Below are positions 46,627 to 56,028 of a DNA stretch of 64,000 nt, in pieces (the first letter of the stretch is position 1; every line of letters starts with the position of its first letter). Source of the stretch: Chryseobacterium sediminis (GTDB taxonomy: Bacteria; Bacteroidota; Bacteroidia; Flavobacteriales; Weeksellaceae); assembly GCF_008386505.1 (NCBI RefSeq), contig NZ_VUNZ01000001.1, positions 744,001 through 808,000 of the forward strand. The letters are read 5' to 3'. Below the pieces are notes generated by a model. That model ran no database searches. It saw only the letters and a program-made list of their open reading frames with translations, and was not told the DNA's origin. The translations under genes were made by a program, and so were the position numbers.

Positions 46627-47340
46627 ATGGAAAACAGTCTGAAAACTGAATACGAAAATCTTGTAAGAGAGGCTTCTGAAGCTTCTTTTCAAACTAATGG
46701 GCTGCAACTGCTGACTGAAAAATTTCCGGATAAAGTCATCTTTTCAACCAGTTTCAGCTATGAAGATCAGGTTATCACTCATCTGATAAAAGATTTAAAT
46801 ATTGAAATATTTACCCTGGATACCGGAAGACTTTTTGAACAAACCTACGAAACCTGGACTTCAACGAAAGCTTTCTTCAAAAAGAATATTAAAGCATACT
46901 ATCCGGATACAGAAGAACTCAGAGAATTTGTCACAGAAAACGGTCCAGATTCATTTTACCAATCAGTAGAAAAAAGGAAAGCATGCTGTACCATCCGTAA
47001 GGTACATCCTTTGAAAAAAGCACTGGAAGGTTACGAAGTATGGATCACAGGGCTCAGATCTGAACATTCTGCCAACAGACAGAATATACCCCAGCTGGAG
47101 TGGGATCCGGATAATAAAATCATAAAATATCATCCTATTCTTCACTGGACTTCTGAGCAAGTGACAGACTATGTGAAAGACCATCATTTACCATACAATC
47201 ACCTTCACAAAAAAGGATTTGTAAGCATAGGATGCGAACCCTGTACCAGAGCAATCAAAGAAGGAGAAGATTTCAGAGCCGGCCGATGGTGGTGGGAAGA
47301 TGCTAACAAAAAAGAGTGCGGTCTGCATATTCATCAATAA
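46627..47340 (+). CDS. cysH: Adenylyl-sulfate (APS) reductase, assimilatory
   Basis: 237 residues of the CysH family. C120-C121 and C203-x2-C206 are the four ligands of the [4Fe-4S] cluster that marks APS reductases, and the catalytic Cys231 is in the C-terminal KKECGLH. It reduces APS to sulfite with thioredoxin. The cluster ligands fit the absence of an APS kinase gene (cysC) in this operon: sulfate goes to APS to sulfite without PAPS. First gene of the operon. Confidence 0.93.
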   Translation: MENSLKTEYENLVREASEASFQTNGLQLLTEKFPDKVIFSTSFSYEDQVITHLIKDLNIEIFTLDTGRLFEQTYETWTSTKAFFKKNIKAYYPDTEELREFVTENGPDSFYQSVEKRKACCTIRKVHPLKKALEGYEVWITGLRSEHSANRQNIPQLEWDPDNKIIKYHPILHWTSEQVTDYVKDHHLPYNHLHKKGFVSIGCEPCTRAIKEGEDFRAGRWWWEDANKKECGLHIHQ

Positions 47341-47352
47341 AAAAAGAAAAAC

Positions 47353-48261
47353 ATGTCAATACAGCAATTAAATTATTTAGATCAGCTAGAAGCCGAATCT
47401 ATATACATATTAAGAGAAGTAGCAGGTCAGTTTGAACGTCCGGCCTTATTATTCAGTGGAGGGAAAGACAGTATTGTACTGGCTCATCTGGCAAGAAAAG
47501 CATTCTTCCATGGGAAAATCCCATTTACATTTGTGCATGTAGACACTGGTCATAACTTTCCGGAAGTATTGGATTTCCGTGATCAATTGGTAAAACAGTT
47601 AGATGTTAACCTTATAGTCCGAAAAGTTGAAGACACCATAAAAAGTAAAAGATTAACTGAGGCTAAAGGTAAATTCCCAAGCAGAAACTGGCTGCAAACC
47701 TATACGCTTCTTGATACCATTGAAGAATTTGAATTTGATGCCTGTATCGGAGGAGCCCGCAGAGATGAAGAGAAAGCACGCGCCAAGGAAAGAATATTTT
47801 CAGTACGTGATGAATTCGGACAATGGGATCCCAAACTTCAGCGTCCGGAGCTGTGGAATATTTTTAACGGAAAAATCCACAAAGGAGAAAACGTGAGGGT
47901 TTTCCCTATCAGCAACTGGACAGAACTTGACATCTGGAATTATATCCGAAGAGAAAAAATAGCACTGCCTTCTATCTATTTCTCGCATGAAAGGGAAGTG
48001 ATAGATTTTAATGGCCAATGGCTTGCCAATTCTTCACATGTTTTTCTTGAACCTGAAGACATTATCACTACCAAAAAAATACGTTACCGTACTGTAGGAG
48101 ACATGACCTGTACCGCAGCTGTAGAATCTAACGCTGTTACAATAGATGCCGTAATCGAAGAAATTGTAGCCACCAGAATTTCAGAACGTGGAGAAACCAG
48201 AATTGACGACAGAGTGACAGAAGCGGCAATGGAAGACAGAAAAAAAGGAGGCTATTTTTAA
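47353..48261 (+). CDS. cysD: Sulfate adenylyltransferase subunit 2
   Basis: 302 residues with the PP-loop S35GGKDS40 and ACIGGARRDEEKARAKERIFS; full length to GGYF end. It is the ATP sulfurylase catalytic subunit and works with CysN. It starts 12 bases after cysH. A 100-base AT-rich gap separates it from cysN, unusual inside this tight operon. Confidence 0.95.
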   Translation: MSIQQLNYLDQLEAESIYILREVAGQFERPALLFSGGKDSIVLAHLARKAFFHGKIPFTFVHVDTGHNFPEVLDFRDQLVKQLDVNLIVRKVEDTIKSKRLTEAKGKFPSRNWLQTYTLLDTIEEFEFDACIGGARRDEEKARAKERIFSVRDEFGQWDPKLQRPELWNIFNGKIHKGENVRVFPISNWTELDIWNYIRREKIALPSIYFSHEREVIDFNGQWLANSSHVFLEPEDIITTKKIRYRTVGDMTCTAAVESNAVTIDAVIEEIVATRISERGETRIDDRVTEAAMEDRKKGGYF

Positions 48262-48282
48262 TCACTGATAAAAGATAATTGA

Positions 48283-48360
48283 TCAATGATTACATAAAGT
48301 ATTTCATCAATTATCATTCATAATTTATCATTTATCATTTATCATTTATAATTACAATCG
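48283..48360. repeat. AT-rich inverted and tandem repeat between cysD and cysN
   Basis: The block contains GATAATTGATCAATGA near 48271-48290 facing TCATCAATTATC, then three tandem TTTATCA units (48324-48344) and TTCATAATTTATCATT. It resembles the AT-rich ends around the four-helix-bundle gene and may be a scar or empty site of such an insertion. No ORF of note. Confidence 0.45.
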
Positions 48361-48361
48361 G

Positions 48362-49600
48362 ATGGATATATTAAGATTTATAACAGCAGGAAGCGTAGAT
48401 GACGGCAAAAGTACCCTTATCGGCAGACTGCTTTACGATAGCAAAAGTATTTTGCAGGACCAGTTGGAAGTCCTTGAAAAACATTCAAAAAACAAAAATG
48501 AAGACGGGGTAGACCTTGCTCTTCTAACAGACGGATTGCGTGCAGAAAGAGAACAGGGCATCACCATTGATGTTGCTTACCGTTATTTTTCAACCGCAAA
48601 AAGAAAATTTATTATAGCAGATGCGCCCGGCCATGTACAATATACCCGTAACATGATTACAGGAGCCTCTAATTCTGATCTCATGGTTATCCTTATTGAT
48701 GCAAGAAAAGGAGTGATTGAACAAACCAGAAGACATTCCATCATCGCATCTTTATTACAACTGAAGAAAGTTGCTGTAGCCATTAACAAAATGGATATGG
48801 TAGATTATTCGGAAGAAGTTTTTGAGAATATAAAAGCAGAATATGCAAAAATTGCAGATAATCTGGGATTACATGATGTAAGTTACTTTCCAATCTCTGC
48901 ATTAAAAGGAGATAATATTGTTTCAAAATCTTACAGAACAGCTTGGTACGAAGGAAACTCCCTTCTGGAATATCTTGAAGAAGTAACCCTGAATGAAGAA
49001 AAAAATAACGGAAGCCGTTTTCAGGTTCAGTATGTGATTCGTCCTCAGACAGAGGAACTGCACGATTACAGAGGATATGCCGGACAAATATTAAGTGGAA
49101 AATTCACAAAAGGAGATAAAATCCAAATTCTTCCGGCAAATCTTACGACTGAAATCACTAAGATTGAGATCAATGGGATTGAAAAAGATGAAGCATTTGA
49201 AGGACAGCCTGCTGTGATTCACCTGGCTCATGATGTAGACATCAGCAGAGGAGATATTTTTGCTACCGAAGAACAGATTCCTGCCGTTGAAAAAGACCTT
49301 GAAATTCTGTTATGCTGGCTTGATCAGAAACCGTTACAACCAGGGAATAAATATCTTCTTCAACAGAACAGCAGGCTCGTGAAAGCAGTTGTTAAAGAGG
49401 TAGATTACAAAATCAATGTCAATACCCTTGTCAGAGAACAGGCAGAGGGAGAAATTAAACTGAATGAAATTGTAAAAGTTACCCTGCGAACAGCACAACC
49501 TCTTGTCTTTGACAGCTTTACCCATAATAAAACAACGGGTTCTGCCATTTTGGTGGATGAAACGTCCAATTCAACGGTAGCAGCCTGTATAATTCAATAG
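48362..49600 (+). CDS. cysN: Sulfate adenylyltransferase subunit 1 (GTPase)
   Basis: 412 residues, EF-Tu-like: G10SVDDGKS17 (G1), D87APGH91 (G3), N142KMD145 (G4) and domain II/III barrels. It lacks a C-terminal APS-kinase (CysC) domain, consistent with the APS-reductase type CysH. GTP hydrolysis drives APS formation by CysD. Confidence 0.94.
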   Translation: MDILRFITAGSVDDGKSTLIGRLLYDSKSILQDQLEVLEKHSKNKNEDGVDLALLTDGLRAEREQGITIDVAYRYFSTAKRKFIIADAPGHVQYTRNMITGASNSDLMVILIDARKGVIEQTRRHSIIASLLQLKKVAVAINKMDMVDYSEEVFENIKAEYAKIADNLGLHDVSYFPISALKGDNIVSKSYRTAWYEGNSLLEYLEEVTLNEEKNNGSRFQVQYVIRPQTEELHDYRGYAGQILSGKFTKGDKIQILPANLTTEITKIEINGIEKDEAFEGQPAVIHLAHDVDISRGDIFATEEQIPAVEKDLEILLCWLDQKPLQPGNKYLLQQNSRLVKAVVKEVDYKINVNTLVREQAEGEIKLNEIVKVTLRTAQPLVFDSFTHNKTTGSAILVDETSNSTVAACIIQ

Positions 49601-49605
49601 AAAAC

Positions 49606-50436
49606 ATGGCAATTTCCGAACACTTAATTGAAAGAATTCATCAGACCAAAAAAAATAGCATTCATGGATTCTTTGATAAAATAAAGACAAAAAGATGGGT
49701 TAAGGATCTGTATGAAACACTTTTCCTTCCTCAGAATGACAATACTGAAGATCAGCTTGCAAGAAATTTTGAAGCACTGAGGGAAACTCTTTCTGAGCAG
49801 ATCAATACCGTAACAGGAGATCAGGACGGTACTGAAACACAGGTTAATCAGTTTTTTGAAACACTACCTGACCTTTATGATCAGCTGGTACTGGATGCAA
49901 AATCTATTGTGGAATTTGATCCCGCCGCCGATTCTCTGGAAGAAGTATATCTGGCATATCCCGGCTTTTTTGCCACGTATGTCTATCGTATTTCACACCA
50001 GCTTTGGAGTCAGAAAGTGAAAATTTTACCGCGTGTCATTTCAGAGTATGCCCACAGTAAAACCGGAATTGATATTCACCCGGGAGCCACCATCGGAAAG
50101 TCTTTTTTCATTGATCACGGAACAGGAATTGTGATTGGAGAGACAACGATCATCGGAAATAACGTTAAAATCTATCAGGGAGTAACCCTCGGAGCGTTGA
50201 ATGTTTCCAAAGAAAAAGCCCATCAGAAAAGACATCCCAATATTGAAGATGATGTCATAATCTATTCGGGAGCAACGATTCTGGGAGGTGAAACCACAAT
50301 AGGCAGAGAAAGCATTATCGGAGGAAATGTCTGGATAACACAGGATGTTCCCGCCAATTCTCTGGTCTACCACAAAAGCGAAATAAAAATAAAGGATAAT
50401 ACTTCTTTACCGGAATCATTAACCTTTGTGATTTAA
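49606..50436 (+). CDS. cysE: Serine O-acetyltransferase
   Basis: 276 residues with an extended helical N-terminus (about 1-140) and a left-handed hexapeptide beta helix (about 155-250; IDIHPGATIGKSFFIDHGTG, GAAIGE-like GIVIGETTIIG). It is of the EpsC/SatA type. It makes O-acetylserine, the carbon acceptor for sulfide. It starts 5 bases after cysN. Confidence 0.92.
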   Translation: MAISEHLIERIHQTKKNSIHGFFDKIKTKRWVKDLYETLFLPQNDNTEDQLARNFEALRETLSEQINTVTGDQDGTETQVNQFFETLPDLYDQLVLDAKSIVEFDPAADSLEEVYLAYPGFFATYVYRISHQLWSQKVKILPRVISEYAHSKTGIDIHPGATIGKSFFIDHGTGIVIGETTIIGNNVKIYQGVTLGALNVSKEKAHQKRHPNIEDDVIIYSGATILGGETTIGRESIIGGNVWITQDVPANSLVYHKSEIKIKDNTSLPESLTFVI

Positions 50437-50459
50437 AAAAACAAAAAAAGTAAATTGAT

Positions 50460-51371
50460 ATGAGATTTCAGAACACATTAGAAACGATTGGAAATACTCC
50501 CGTCGTAAAAATCAATACATTATTCAATACAGATCATGAGATCTGGATTAAACTTGAAAAAAGCAACCCTGGTGGAAGCATTAAAGACAGAATTGCACTA
50601 GCAATGATTGAAGATGCAGAAGCAAAAGGATTATTAAATAAAGATAGCACCATTATAGAACCTACCAGCGGAAATACAGGAATAGGTCTGGCTTTGGTAG
50701 CTGCCGTAAAAGGTTACAAACTGATTCTTGTAATGCCTGACAGCATGAGTATCGAACGCCGTAAAATTATGGAAGCTTATGGTGCCGAATTTGTGCTTAC
50801 TCCAAGAGAAAAAGGGATGAAAGGTGCCATTGAAAAAGCTAATGAACTGGCTCAGGACACCCCTAATTCATGGATTCCAAAACAGTTTGATAATCCTGCC
50901 AACGTAAAAGTACATGTGGAAACCACTGCTCAAGAAATTTTAAAAGACTTCCCGGACGGACTGGATTACATCATCACAGGAGTAGGAACCGGAGGACACA
51001 TCACCGGAATTGCAAAAGCAGTAAAGGAAAAATATCCAAACGTAAAGGTATTTGCCGTAGAACCGGAATTATCACCTGTTTTAAGCGGAGGAAGTCCGGC
51101 ACCACATCCATTACAGGGACTGGGAGCAGGATTTGTTCCTTCTATTCTGGATATTACTCTTCTTGACGGAGTCATCACAGTAGGAAAGGAAGAAGCTTAT
51201 GAATATGCTCTTAATGCTGCTAAAAAAGAAGGTCTTTTTGTCGGAGTTTCCACAGGAGCCGCTTTAGCAGCCATCGCAAAACAGTTACCTGAAATACAAC
51301 CTAACGCTAAAATCCTGACGATCAATTACGATACCGGAGAAAGGTATCTGTCTGTAGAAGGACTCTTCTAA
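50460..51371 (+). CDS. cysK: Cysteine synthase (O-acetylserine sulfhydrylase)
   Basis: 303 residues, PLP fold: K42 in PGGSIKDR forms the Schiff base, T69SGNTG74 binds the substrate carboxylate, and GTGTGG-like VGTGGHITG binds the cofactor phosphate. The CysK and CysM classes cannot be separated safely from the sequence. It combines O-acetylserine with sulfide. It begins 23 bases after cysE. Confidence 0.9.
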   Translation: MRFQNTLETIGNTPVVKINTLFNTDHEIWIKLEKSNPGGSIKDRIALAMIEDAEAKGLLNKDSTIIEPTSGNTGIGLALVAAVKGYKLILVMPDSMSIERRKIMEAYGAEFVLTPREKGMKGAIEKANELAQDTPNSWIPKQFDNPANVKVHVETTAQEILKDFPDGLDYIITGVGTGGHITGIAKAVKEKYPNVKVFAVEPELSPVLSGGSPAPHPLQGLGAGFVPSILDITLLDGVITVGKEEAYEYALNAAKKEGLFVGVSTGAALAAIAKQLPEIQPNAKILTINYDTGERYLSVEGLF

Positions 51372-51394
51372 ATCCTTAACTAACACCTACTTCA

Positions 51395-52240
51395 ATGAAA
51401 ACAAATATAAAATCACCAAAGGTTTACCTTATCGGTGCAGGGCCTGGCAATCCTGAACTCATCACTGTAAAAGCTGTAAAAGCGATCGAAAAAGCAGACG
51501 TTATCCTATGCGACCGCCTTGTAAGTCCAGAAATTCTGGAAACATACGTTAATGAAAATACAGAAATCATCTATGTAGGCAAAGAATGCAGCAAAAATGC
51601 TTCCACCCCTCAGTCTCATATAAATACATTGATGGTGGAATATGCCCGCCAGAATAAAACCATTGTAAGACTGAAAGGAGGAGATGTTTCCATATTCTCC
51701 AATATTCTGGATGAGCTACAGGCTTTAAAGCAAAATCATATTCCTTACGAAATTATTCCGGGGATTACAGCGGCTTTGGGAGCGGCAGCATTTGCAGGTA
51801 TGCCTTTAACCGCAAGAGGATATTCTACCTCAGTGCGTTTTCTGACGTATTATAAATCAGAGATCGTAAGTGAAGAATATTGGAAAGAGCTTGCTTTAAC
51901 CAATGATACCCTTGTTTTCTATATGTCCAAAGGAAATCTTACCCCTCTTGTGGAAAAACTGAAACAGCTTGAGATTTCAGGTGATAAAAAAATTGCAGTC
52001 ATTGAACAGGCGACAACGCCTTTCCAAAAGGTGTACATCTCATCATTTGATGATTTTAATGAAAAATTCGGAGATAAAAACTTTGCCTCACCTTCATTGG
52101 TTGTTGTTGGTAAAATTGTCAACCTTCACGAAGAATTTTCATGGCTGGAAAATGCCGAACAGGAAGGTCTTTACTTTAAATCAGTAGAAAACGGAAGTCT
52201 AATCCCTACACCTCAAAATTTCTTTGAATATGCTGTCTGA
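51395..52240 (+). CDS. cobA: Uroporphyrinogen-III C-methyltransferase
   Basis: 281 residues, tetrapyrrole methylase fold: VYLIGAGPGNPELITVKA, ADVILCDRLVS, VRLKGGDVSIF and the GITAALGAAAFAGMPLT motif of SUMT enzymes. It makes precorrin-2 for siroheme, the cofactor of sulfite reductase. The last 17 bases overlap cysJ. The remaining siroheme steps would come from the CysG domain at the end of the cluster. Confidence 0.93.
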   Translation: MKTNIKSPKVYLIGAGPGNPELITVKAVKAIEKADVILCDRLVSPEILETYVNENTEIIYVGKECSKNASTPQSHINTLMVEYARQNKTIVRLKGGDVSIFSNILDELQALKQNHIPYEIIPGITAALGAAAFAGMPLTARGYSTSVRFLTYYKSEIVSEEYWKELALTNDTLVFYMSKGNLTPLVEKLKQLEISGDKKIAVIEQATTPFQKVYISSFDDFNEKFGDKNFASPSLVVVGKIVNLHEEFSWLENAEQEGLYFKSVENGSLIPTPQNFFEYAV

Positions 52241-53942
52241 AACTAAATTAAATGTATTAAAACAAATATCCGGAGATCTATCCAGAGATGAAGCCATATG
52301 GGCAAGCGGATATCTGGCCGGTATTGCCGGAGGATCATCATTGACTGCCGTACTGCCGCCTCAAGAAACGAATAGTATTACGCAGAATGTTGTAAAGAAA
52401 ATAACGCTGGCCTACGGAACAGAAACCGGAAACAGTAAAAAACTCGCTACAGCTTTGGCAGGTATAGTCAAGAAAAAAGGACTTCAAGTAAAACTGGCAG
52501 ACCTTTCTCAATACAAACCAAAAGATTTGGCTAAAGAAGAATTCTTTTTCGTCGTAATCAGTACTCAGGGAGAAGGGGAACCACCTGCTCTTGCCAAAAA
52601 ATTCTACGATTATATTCATGAAAATGAAATCAATCTTAGCGGACTTAAATTCGGAGTGCTGGCTTTAGGAGACACCAGCTATCCACAATTCTGTAAAACA
52701 GGAGAAGAGGTAGATGCCCGTTTTGAAATATTGGGAGCCCAACGCATTATTCCATTAAAGAAATGTGATATTGATTATGAGCAGGAAGCTTCTCATTGGA
52801 TTGAACATGTATTTGAAACCGTCAGTAAAAATAATGATCAGAGTACAAAAAACATTTCCACTCCAAAGGTTTCTACCGGAAGAAAGAAATTTCAGGGAAA
52901 AGTATCAGCAATCATCAATCTGAACGATATTACTTCTGAAAAAGAAACCTATCATATTGAAATTGAAACAGAAGAAGCACTCACTTATCAACCCGGTGCG
53001 GCTTTAGGCGTTATCCCTTTCAATTCAAAATCTGTAGTGGATGAAATTATTACTCTGACAGGAATTGATCCGCAAAAACAGATAGAAACAACAAAAGTTA
53101 CAGACACAGCTGAAGAACTGTTACACAAACATCTTAACATCAGCTATCTGCTTAAATCTGTTGTTGCTCAATATGCAAAAATAACAGCACATTCCATCCC
53201 GGAAGTTAGATTAAGTCTTCTTGATCTGCTTAGGATTTACCCGGTAAAAAATGCTGATGAATTTGAAGAAATCATTCAGATATTAACCGCTCAGGCTCCT
53301 CGTCTGTATTCAATTTCTTCCTCTGTAGAAGCTCATGGTGATACCGAAATTCATATTACCGTTGCCAGATCAGAATTCTTCATTGACCATCAGAAACATA
53401 ATGGATTGTGCAGTGGTTTTCTAAGTGAATTTAAAGAAGGAGAAGATGTTGAATTTTACATTCAGGATGCAGGACACTTTAAACTGCCGGAAGCTGATAA
53501 AGATATTATTATGATCGGGCCGGGAACAGGTATAGCCCCTTTCAGATCATTCCTTTGGGAGCGTGATGCCACTGGGGCAGAAGGAAGAAACTGGCTGTTT
53601 TTCGGGGACAGAAATTTTGTATCTGATTTCCTTTATCAGGCAGAGCTTCAGGATTTTATTAAAACAGGAAGCCTCACTCATTTAGATCTTGCTTTTTCAA
53701 GAGATACAGCTGAAAAAATATATGTTCAGCATAGATTGGAACAAAAAGCTCAGGAAGTATTTTACTGGCTTGAAGGAGGAGCTTCTGTATATGTATGCGG
53801 AGCTAAAGAACCGATGGCTCGTGACGTAGAACAGACACTTCTCACCATCATTCAGAATGAAGGAAAAAGAAGCAAAGAAGATGCAGCCCTTTATCTGGAA
53901 GAAATGGAGCTAAGCGGCAGATATGCCAAAGATGTTTATTAA
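52224..53942 (+). CDS. cysJ: Sulfite reductase flavoprotein alpha subunit
   Basis: 572 residues: flavodoxin domain with YGTETGNSKK (about 62-72) for FMN, FAD-binding domain (RLYSISSS) and NADPH domain (GPGTGIAPFRSFLWER, FFGDRNFVSDFLY). It transfers electrons from NADPH to CysI. The flavodoxin domain is preceded by about 55 residues. It overlaps cobA by 17 bases. Confidence 0.93.
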   Translation: MNMLSETKLNVLKQISGDLSRDEAIWASGYLAGIAGGSSLTAVLPPQETNSITQNVVKKITLAYGTETGNSKKLATALAGIVKKKGLQVKLADLSQYKPKDLAKEEFFFVVISTQGEGEPPALAKKFYDYIHENEINLSGLKFGVLALGDTSYPQFCKTGEEVDARFEILGAQRIIPLKKCDIDYEQEASHWIEHVFETVSKNNDQSTKNISTPKVSTGRKKFQGKVSAIINLNDITSEKETYHIEIETEEALTYQPGAALGVIPFNSKSVVDEIITLTGIDPQKQIETTKVTDTAEELLHKHLNISYLLKSVVAQYAKITAHSIPEVRLSLLDLLRIYPVKNADEFEEIIQILTAQAPRLYSISSSVEAHGDTEIHITVARSEFFIDHQKHNGLCSGFLSEFKEGEDVEFYIQDAGHFKLPEADKDIIMIGPGTGIAPFRSFLWERDATGAEGRNWLFFGDRNFVSDFLYQAELQDFIKTGSLTHLDLAFSRDTAEKIYVQHRLEQKAQEVFYWLEGGASVYVCGAKEPMARDVEQTLLTIIQNEGKRSKEDAALYLEEMELSGRYAKDVY

Positions 53943-53984
53943 ATGAGATAAAGAAATACTCGTAAAAAATTAAAGGAAACAATT

Positions 53985-55661
53985 ATGAACAATGATAAAG
54001 AAAACCTTTCACCGGTAGAAAGGATTAAAACCAGCAGTAACGGGCTTAGGGGATCTTTAAAAGAAAGTCTCGCTGATCCTATTACTGGAGCCATCAGGGA
54101 AGATGATCAGACGCTGATCAAATTTCACGGAATGTACCAGCAGGACGACAGAGACCGAAGGGAAGAACGTGTCTCCAAAAAACTGGAATGGCTGTATTCC
54201 TACATGATCAGATTAAGACTTCCTGGTGGTTTTTTAACTCCGGAACAATGGGTAGGGTTAAATGAAACAGCAGAAGATCATTCTACGGGAACCATTAAAG
54301 TAACAACAAGACAGACGATTCAGCTGCATGGCATTTTAAAATCTCATTTAAGACCTACCATTCAGAGTTTCAATCTACAGCATCTGGATTCCATTGCAGC
54401 CTGTGGAGATGTCAACAGAAATGTAACCTGTACAGCCAATCCCTCGGAATCACCATTACAGCAGGAAGCTTACGAATTAGCTGGTAAAATCAGCGAAATG
54501 TGTCTTCCAAAAACAAAATCCTATTATGATATCTGGATTGATGATGAACTTCTGGTAGACCGAAAAGCAGAAGAAGATCCTTTGTATCAGGACAGATATC
54601 TTCCCAGAAAACTGAAAATAGGAATTGCCGTTCCGCCCAATAATGATGTGGATGTATTCATCAATGATATTGCCTTAATCGCTATTATCGAAAACAATCA
54701 AATTGTTGGTTATAATATTGCTGCAGGAGGAGGACTGGGAGCCACTCACGGAAACGAAGCAACATACGCACGTCTTGCCTCTATCCTTGGATTTGTGGAC
54801 ACTGAAGAAAAAGTATTAAAAGCCGTCTATGAAATCATCACGGTTCAAAGAGACTTTGGAAACAGAAGCGATCGAAAATTATCAAGATTAAAATACACAA
54901 TTGATAAACTTGGTATCGATCAGTACAGAAAAGAAGTAGAAAAAAGAACGGGATTCAGCTTTGAACCTGCAAGAGAATTTAAGTTTGAACAGAGAAAAGA
55001 CCGTTACGGATGGATTCAAAATCATGAAGGAAAATGGTTTTATACCGTATTTGTAGAACACGGAAGAATTCTTAATACAGCAGAATATCCTTTAAAATCA
55101 GGATTGCTAAAAATTGCACAGACGGGTAAAGCCAATTTCCGTTTTACCTGTAACCAGAATCTGATTCTTGCTGATATTGATGAAAAAGATAAAGCTCAAA
55201 TTGAAGATATTTTAAAAGAACACGGAATTTCAGAGTATACCAACGGAGCAAGTGCCTTACGTAAAAATTCCGTTGCCTGCGTAGCTTTAAACACCTGTTC
55301 TCTGGCTTTAGCGGAAGCTCAGCGCTATCTTCCTTCTCTGGTCACCAAAATAGAACCTATCCTGGAAAAATATGGTCTTTTGGAAGAAGATATTACCATC
55401 CGTATGACCGGCTGTCCTAACGGCTGCGGAAGATCTCCTAATGCTGAAATTGGATTTGTAGGGACAGCCTATGGAAAATATAACCTTCACATCGGAGGAG
55501 ACCGCTTAGGAATGCGATTGAATACAAAATTTAAAGAAAATATTGGTGAAGAAGAGATTCTTACCACTTTGGATGAGCTTTTCGGAATGTATGTACAGCA
55601 AAGGCTTACAGAAGAAACATTTGGTGATTTTTCATACCGTTACTTACACACCTTAAATTAA
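53985..55661 (+). CDS. cysI: Sulfite reductase hemoprotein beta subunit
   Basis: 558 residues. The four cluster/siroheme Cys are present: C432, C438, C477 and C481 (ACVALNTC, TGCPNGCG). Six-electron reduction of sulfite to sulfide. The active-site basic residues of the family are in the VTCTANP and RQTIQLHG regions. Full length; 42 bases after cysJ. The next 367 bases hold a short Cys-ended ORF and a repeat before the receptor gene. Confidence 0.94.
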   Translation: MNNDKENLSPVERIKTSSNGLRGSLKESLADPITGAIREDDQTLIKFHGMYQQDDRDRREERVSKKLEWLYSYMIRLRLPGGFLTPEQWVGLNETAEDHSTGTIKVTTRQTIQLHGILKSHLRPTIQSFNLQHLDSIAACGDVNRNVTCTANPSESPLQQEAYELAGKISEMCLPKTKSYYDIWIDDELLVDRKAEEDPLYQDRYLPRKLKIGIAVPPNNDVDVFINDIALIAIIENNQIVGYNIAAGGGLGATHGNEATYARLASILGFVDTEEKVLKAVYEIITVQRDFGNRSDRKLSRLKYTIDKLGIDQYRKEVEKRTGFSFEPAREFKFEQRKDRYGWIQNHEGKWFYTVFVEHGRILNTAEYPLKSGLLKIAQTGKANFRFTCNQNLILADIDEKDKAQIEDILKEHGISEYTNGASALRKNSVACVALNTCSLALAEAQRYLPSLVTKIEPILEKYGLLEEDITIRMTGCPNGCGRSPNAEIGFVGTAYGKYNLHIGGDRLGMRLNTKFKENIGEEEILTTLDELFGMYVQQRLTEETFGDFSYRYLHTLN

Positions 55662-55665
55662 TTAT

Positions 55666-55749
55666 ATGGCTAATTTTCATTATGATCTGAAAAAAAACAA
55701 AAACAATCAACCTCTTCATTTAGGGAGACGAATGTGTATGTGTTGCTGA
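55666..55749 (+). CDS. Candidate cysteine-sensing leader peptide ending Met-Cys-Met-Cys-Cys
   Basis: A 27-codon ORF starts at ATG 55666, 4 bases after the cysI stop, and ends LGRRMCMCC-stop. The last five codons are ATG TGT ATG TGT TGC. The rest is Lys/Asn-rich and hydrophilic, with no signal peptide. Cys-rich short ORFs next to sulfur genes act as attenuators in actinobacteria. Whether this is such a leader, a stray translation, or a peptide product is unknown. The ORF lies in the gap 55662-56028, which also holds a dispersed repeat (55871-55927). Confidence 0.5.
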   Translation: MANFHYDLKKNKNNQPLHLGRRMCMCC

Positions 55750-55870
55750 TTCTCAAACAACAATCCATATAAAGCTGTTTCAACTTTTTGAACTTCTATG
55801 AAAAGTTAATACTACATCCTGTCATTGCGAACCAAAGGTAAAGCAATCTCAGCAGTTATATTAACGGCTT

Positions 55871-55927
55871 AAACCACCCCGTCAAAAATTCTTTGACTTT
55901 TCGACACCCCTCCAAAAGAGGGGAATT
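55871..55927 (+). repeat. Dispersed hairpin repeat, copy 3
   Basis: AAACCACCCCGTCAAAAATT, then CTTTGACTTTTCGACACCCC and TCCAAAAGAGGGGAATT. It is preceded by GTCATTGCGAACCAAAGG (from 55820), reminiscent of another short flavobacterial repeat. It lies between the cysteine-rich ORF and the receptor gene. Confidence 0.85.
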
Positions 55928-56028
55928 CTAAGCCCTTCAATTGTAATACGAAACAATATTGAAGATTTTCATCATTAAAGATAAAAAGTTCAGACAGCTT
56001 CATTCTCAACCTAAAAAATGAAGAAAAA

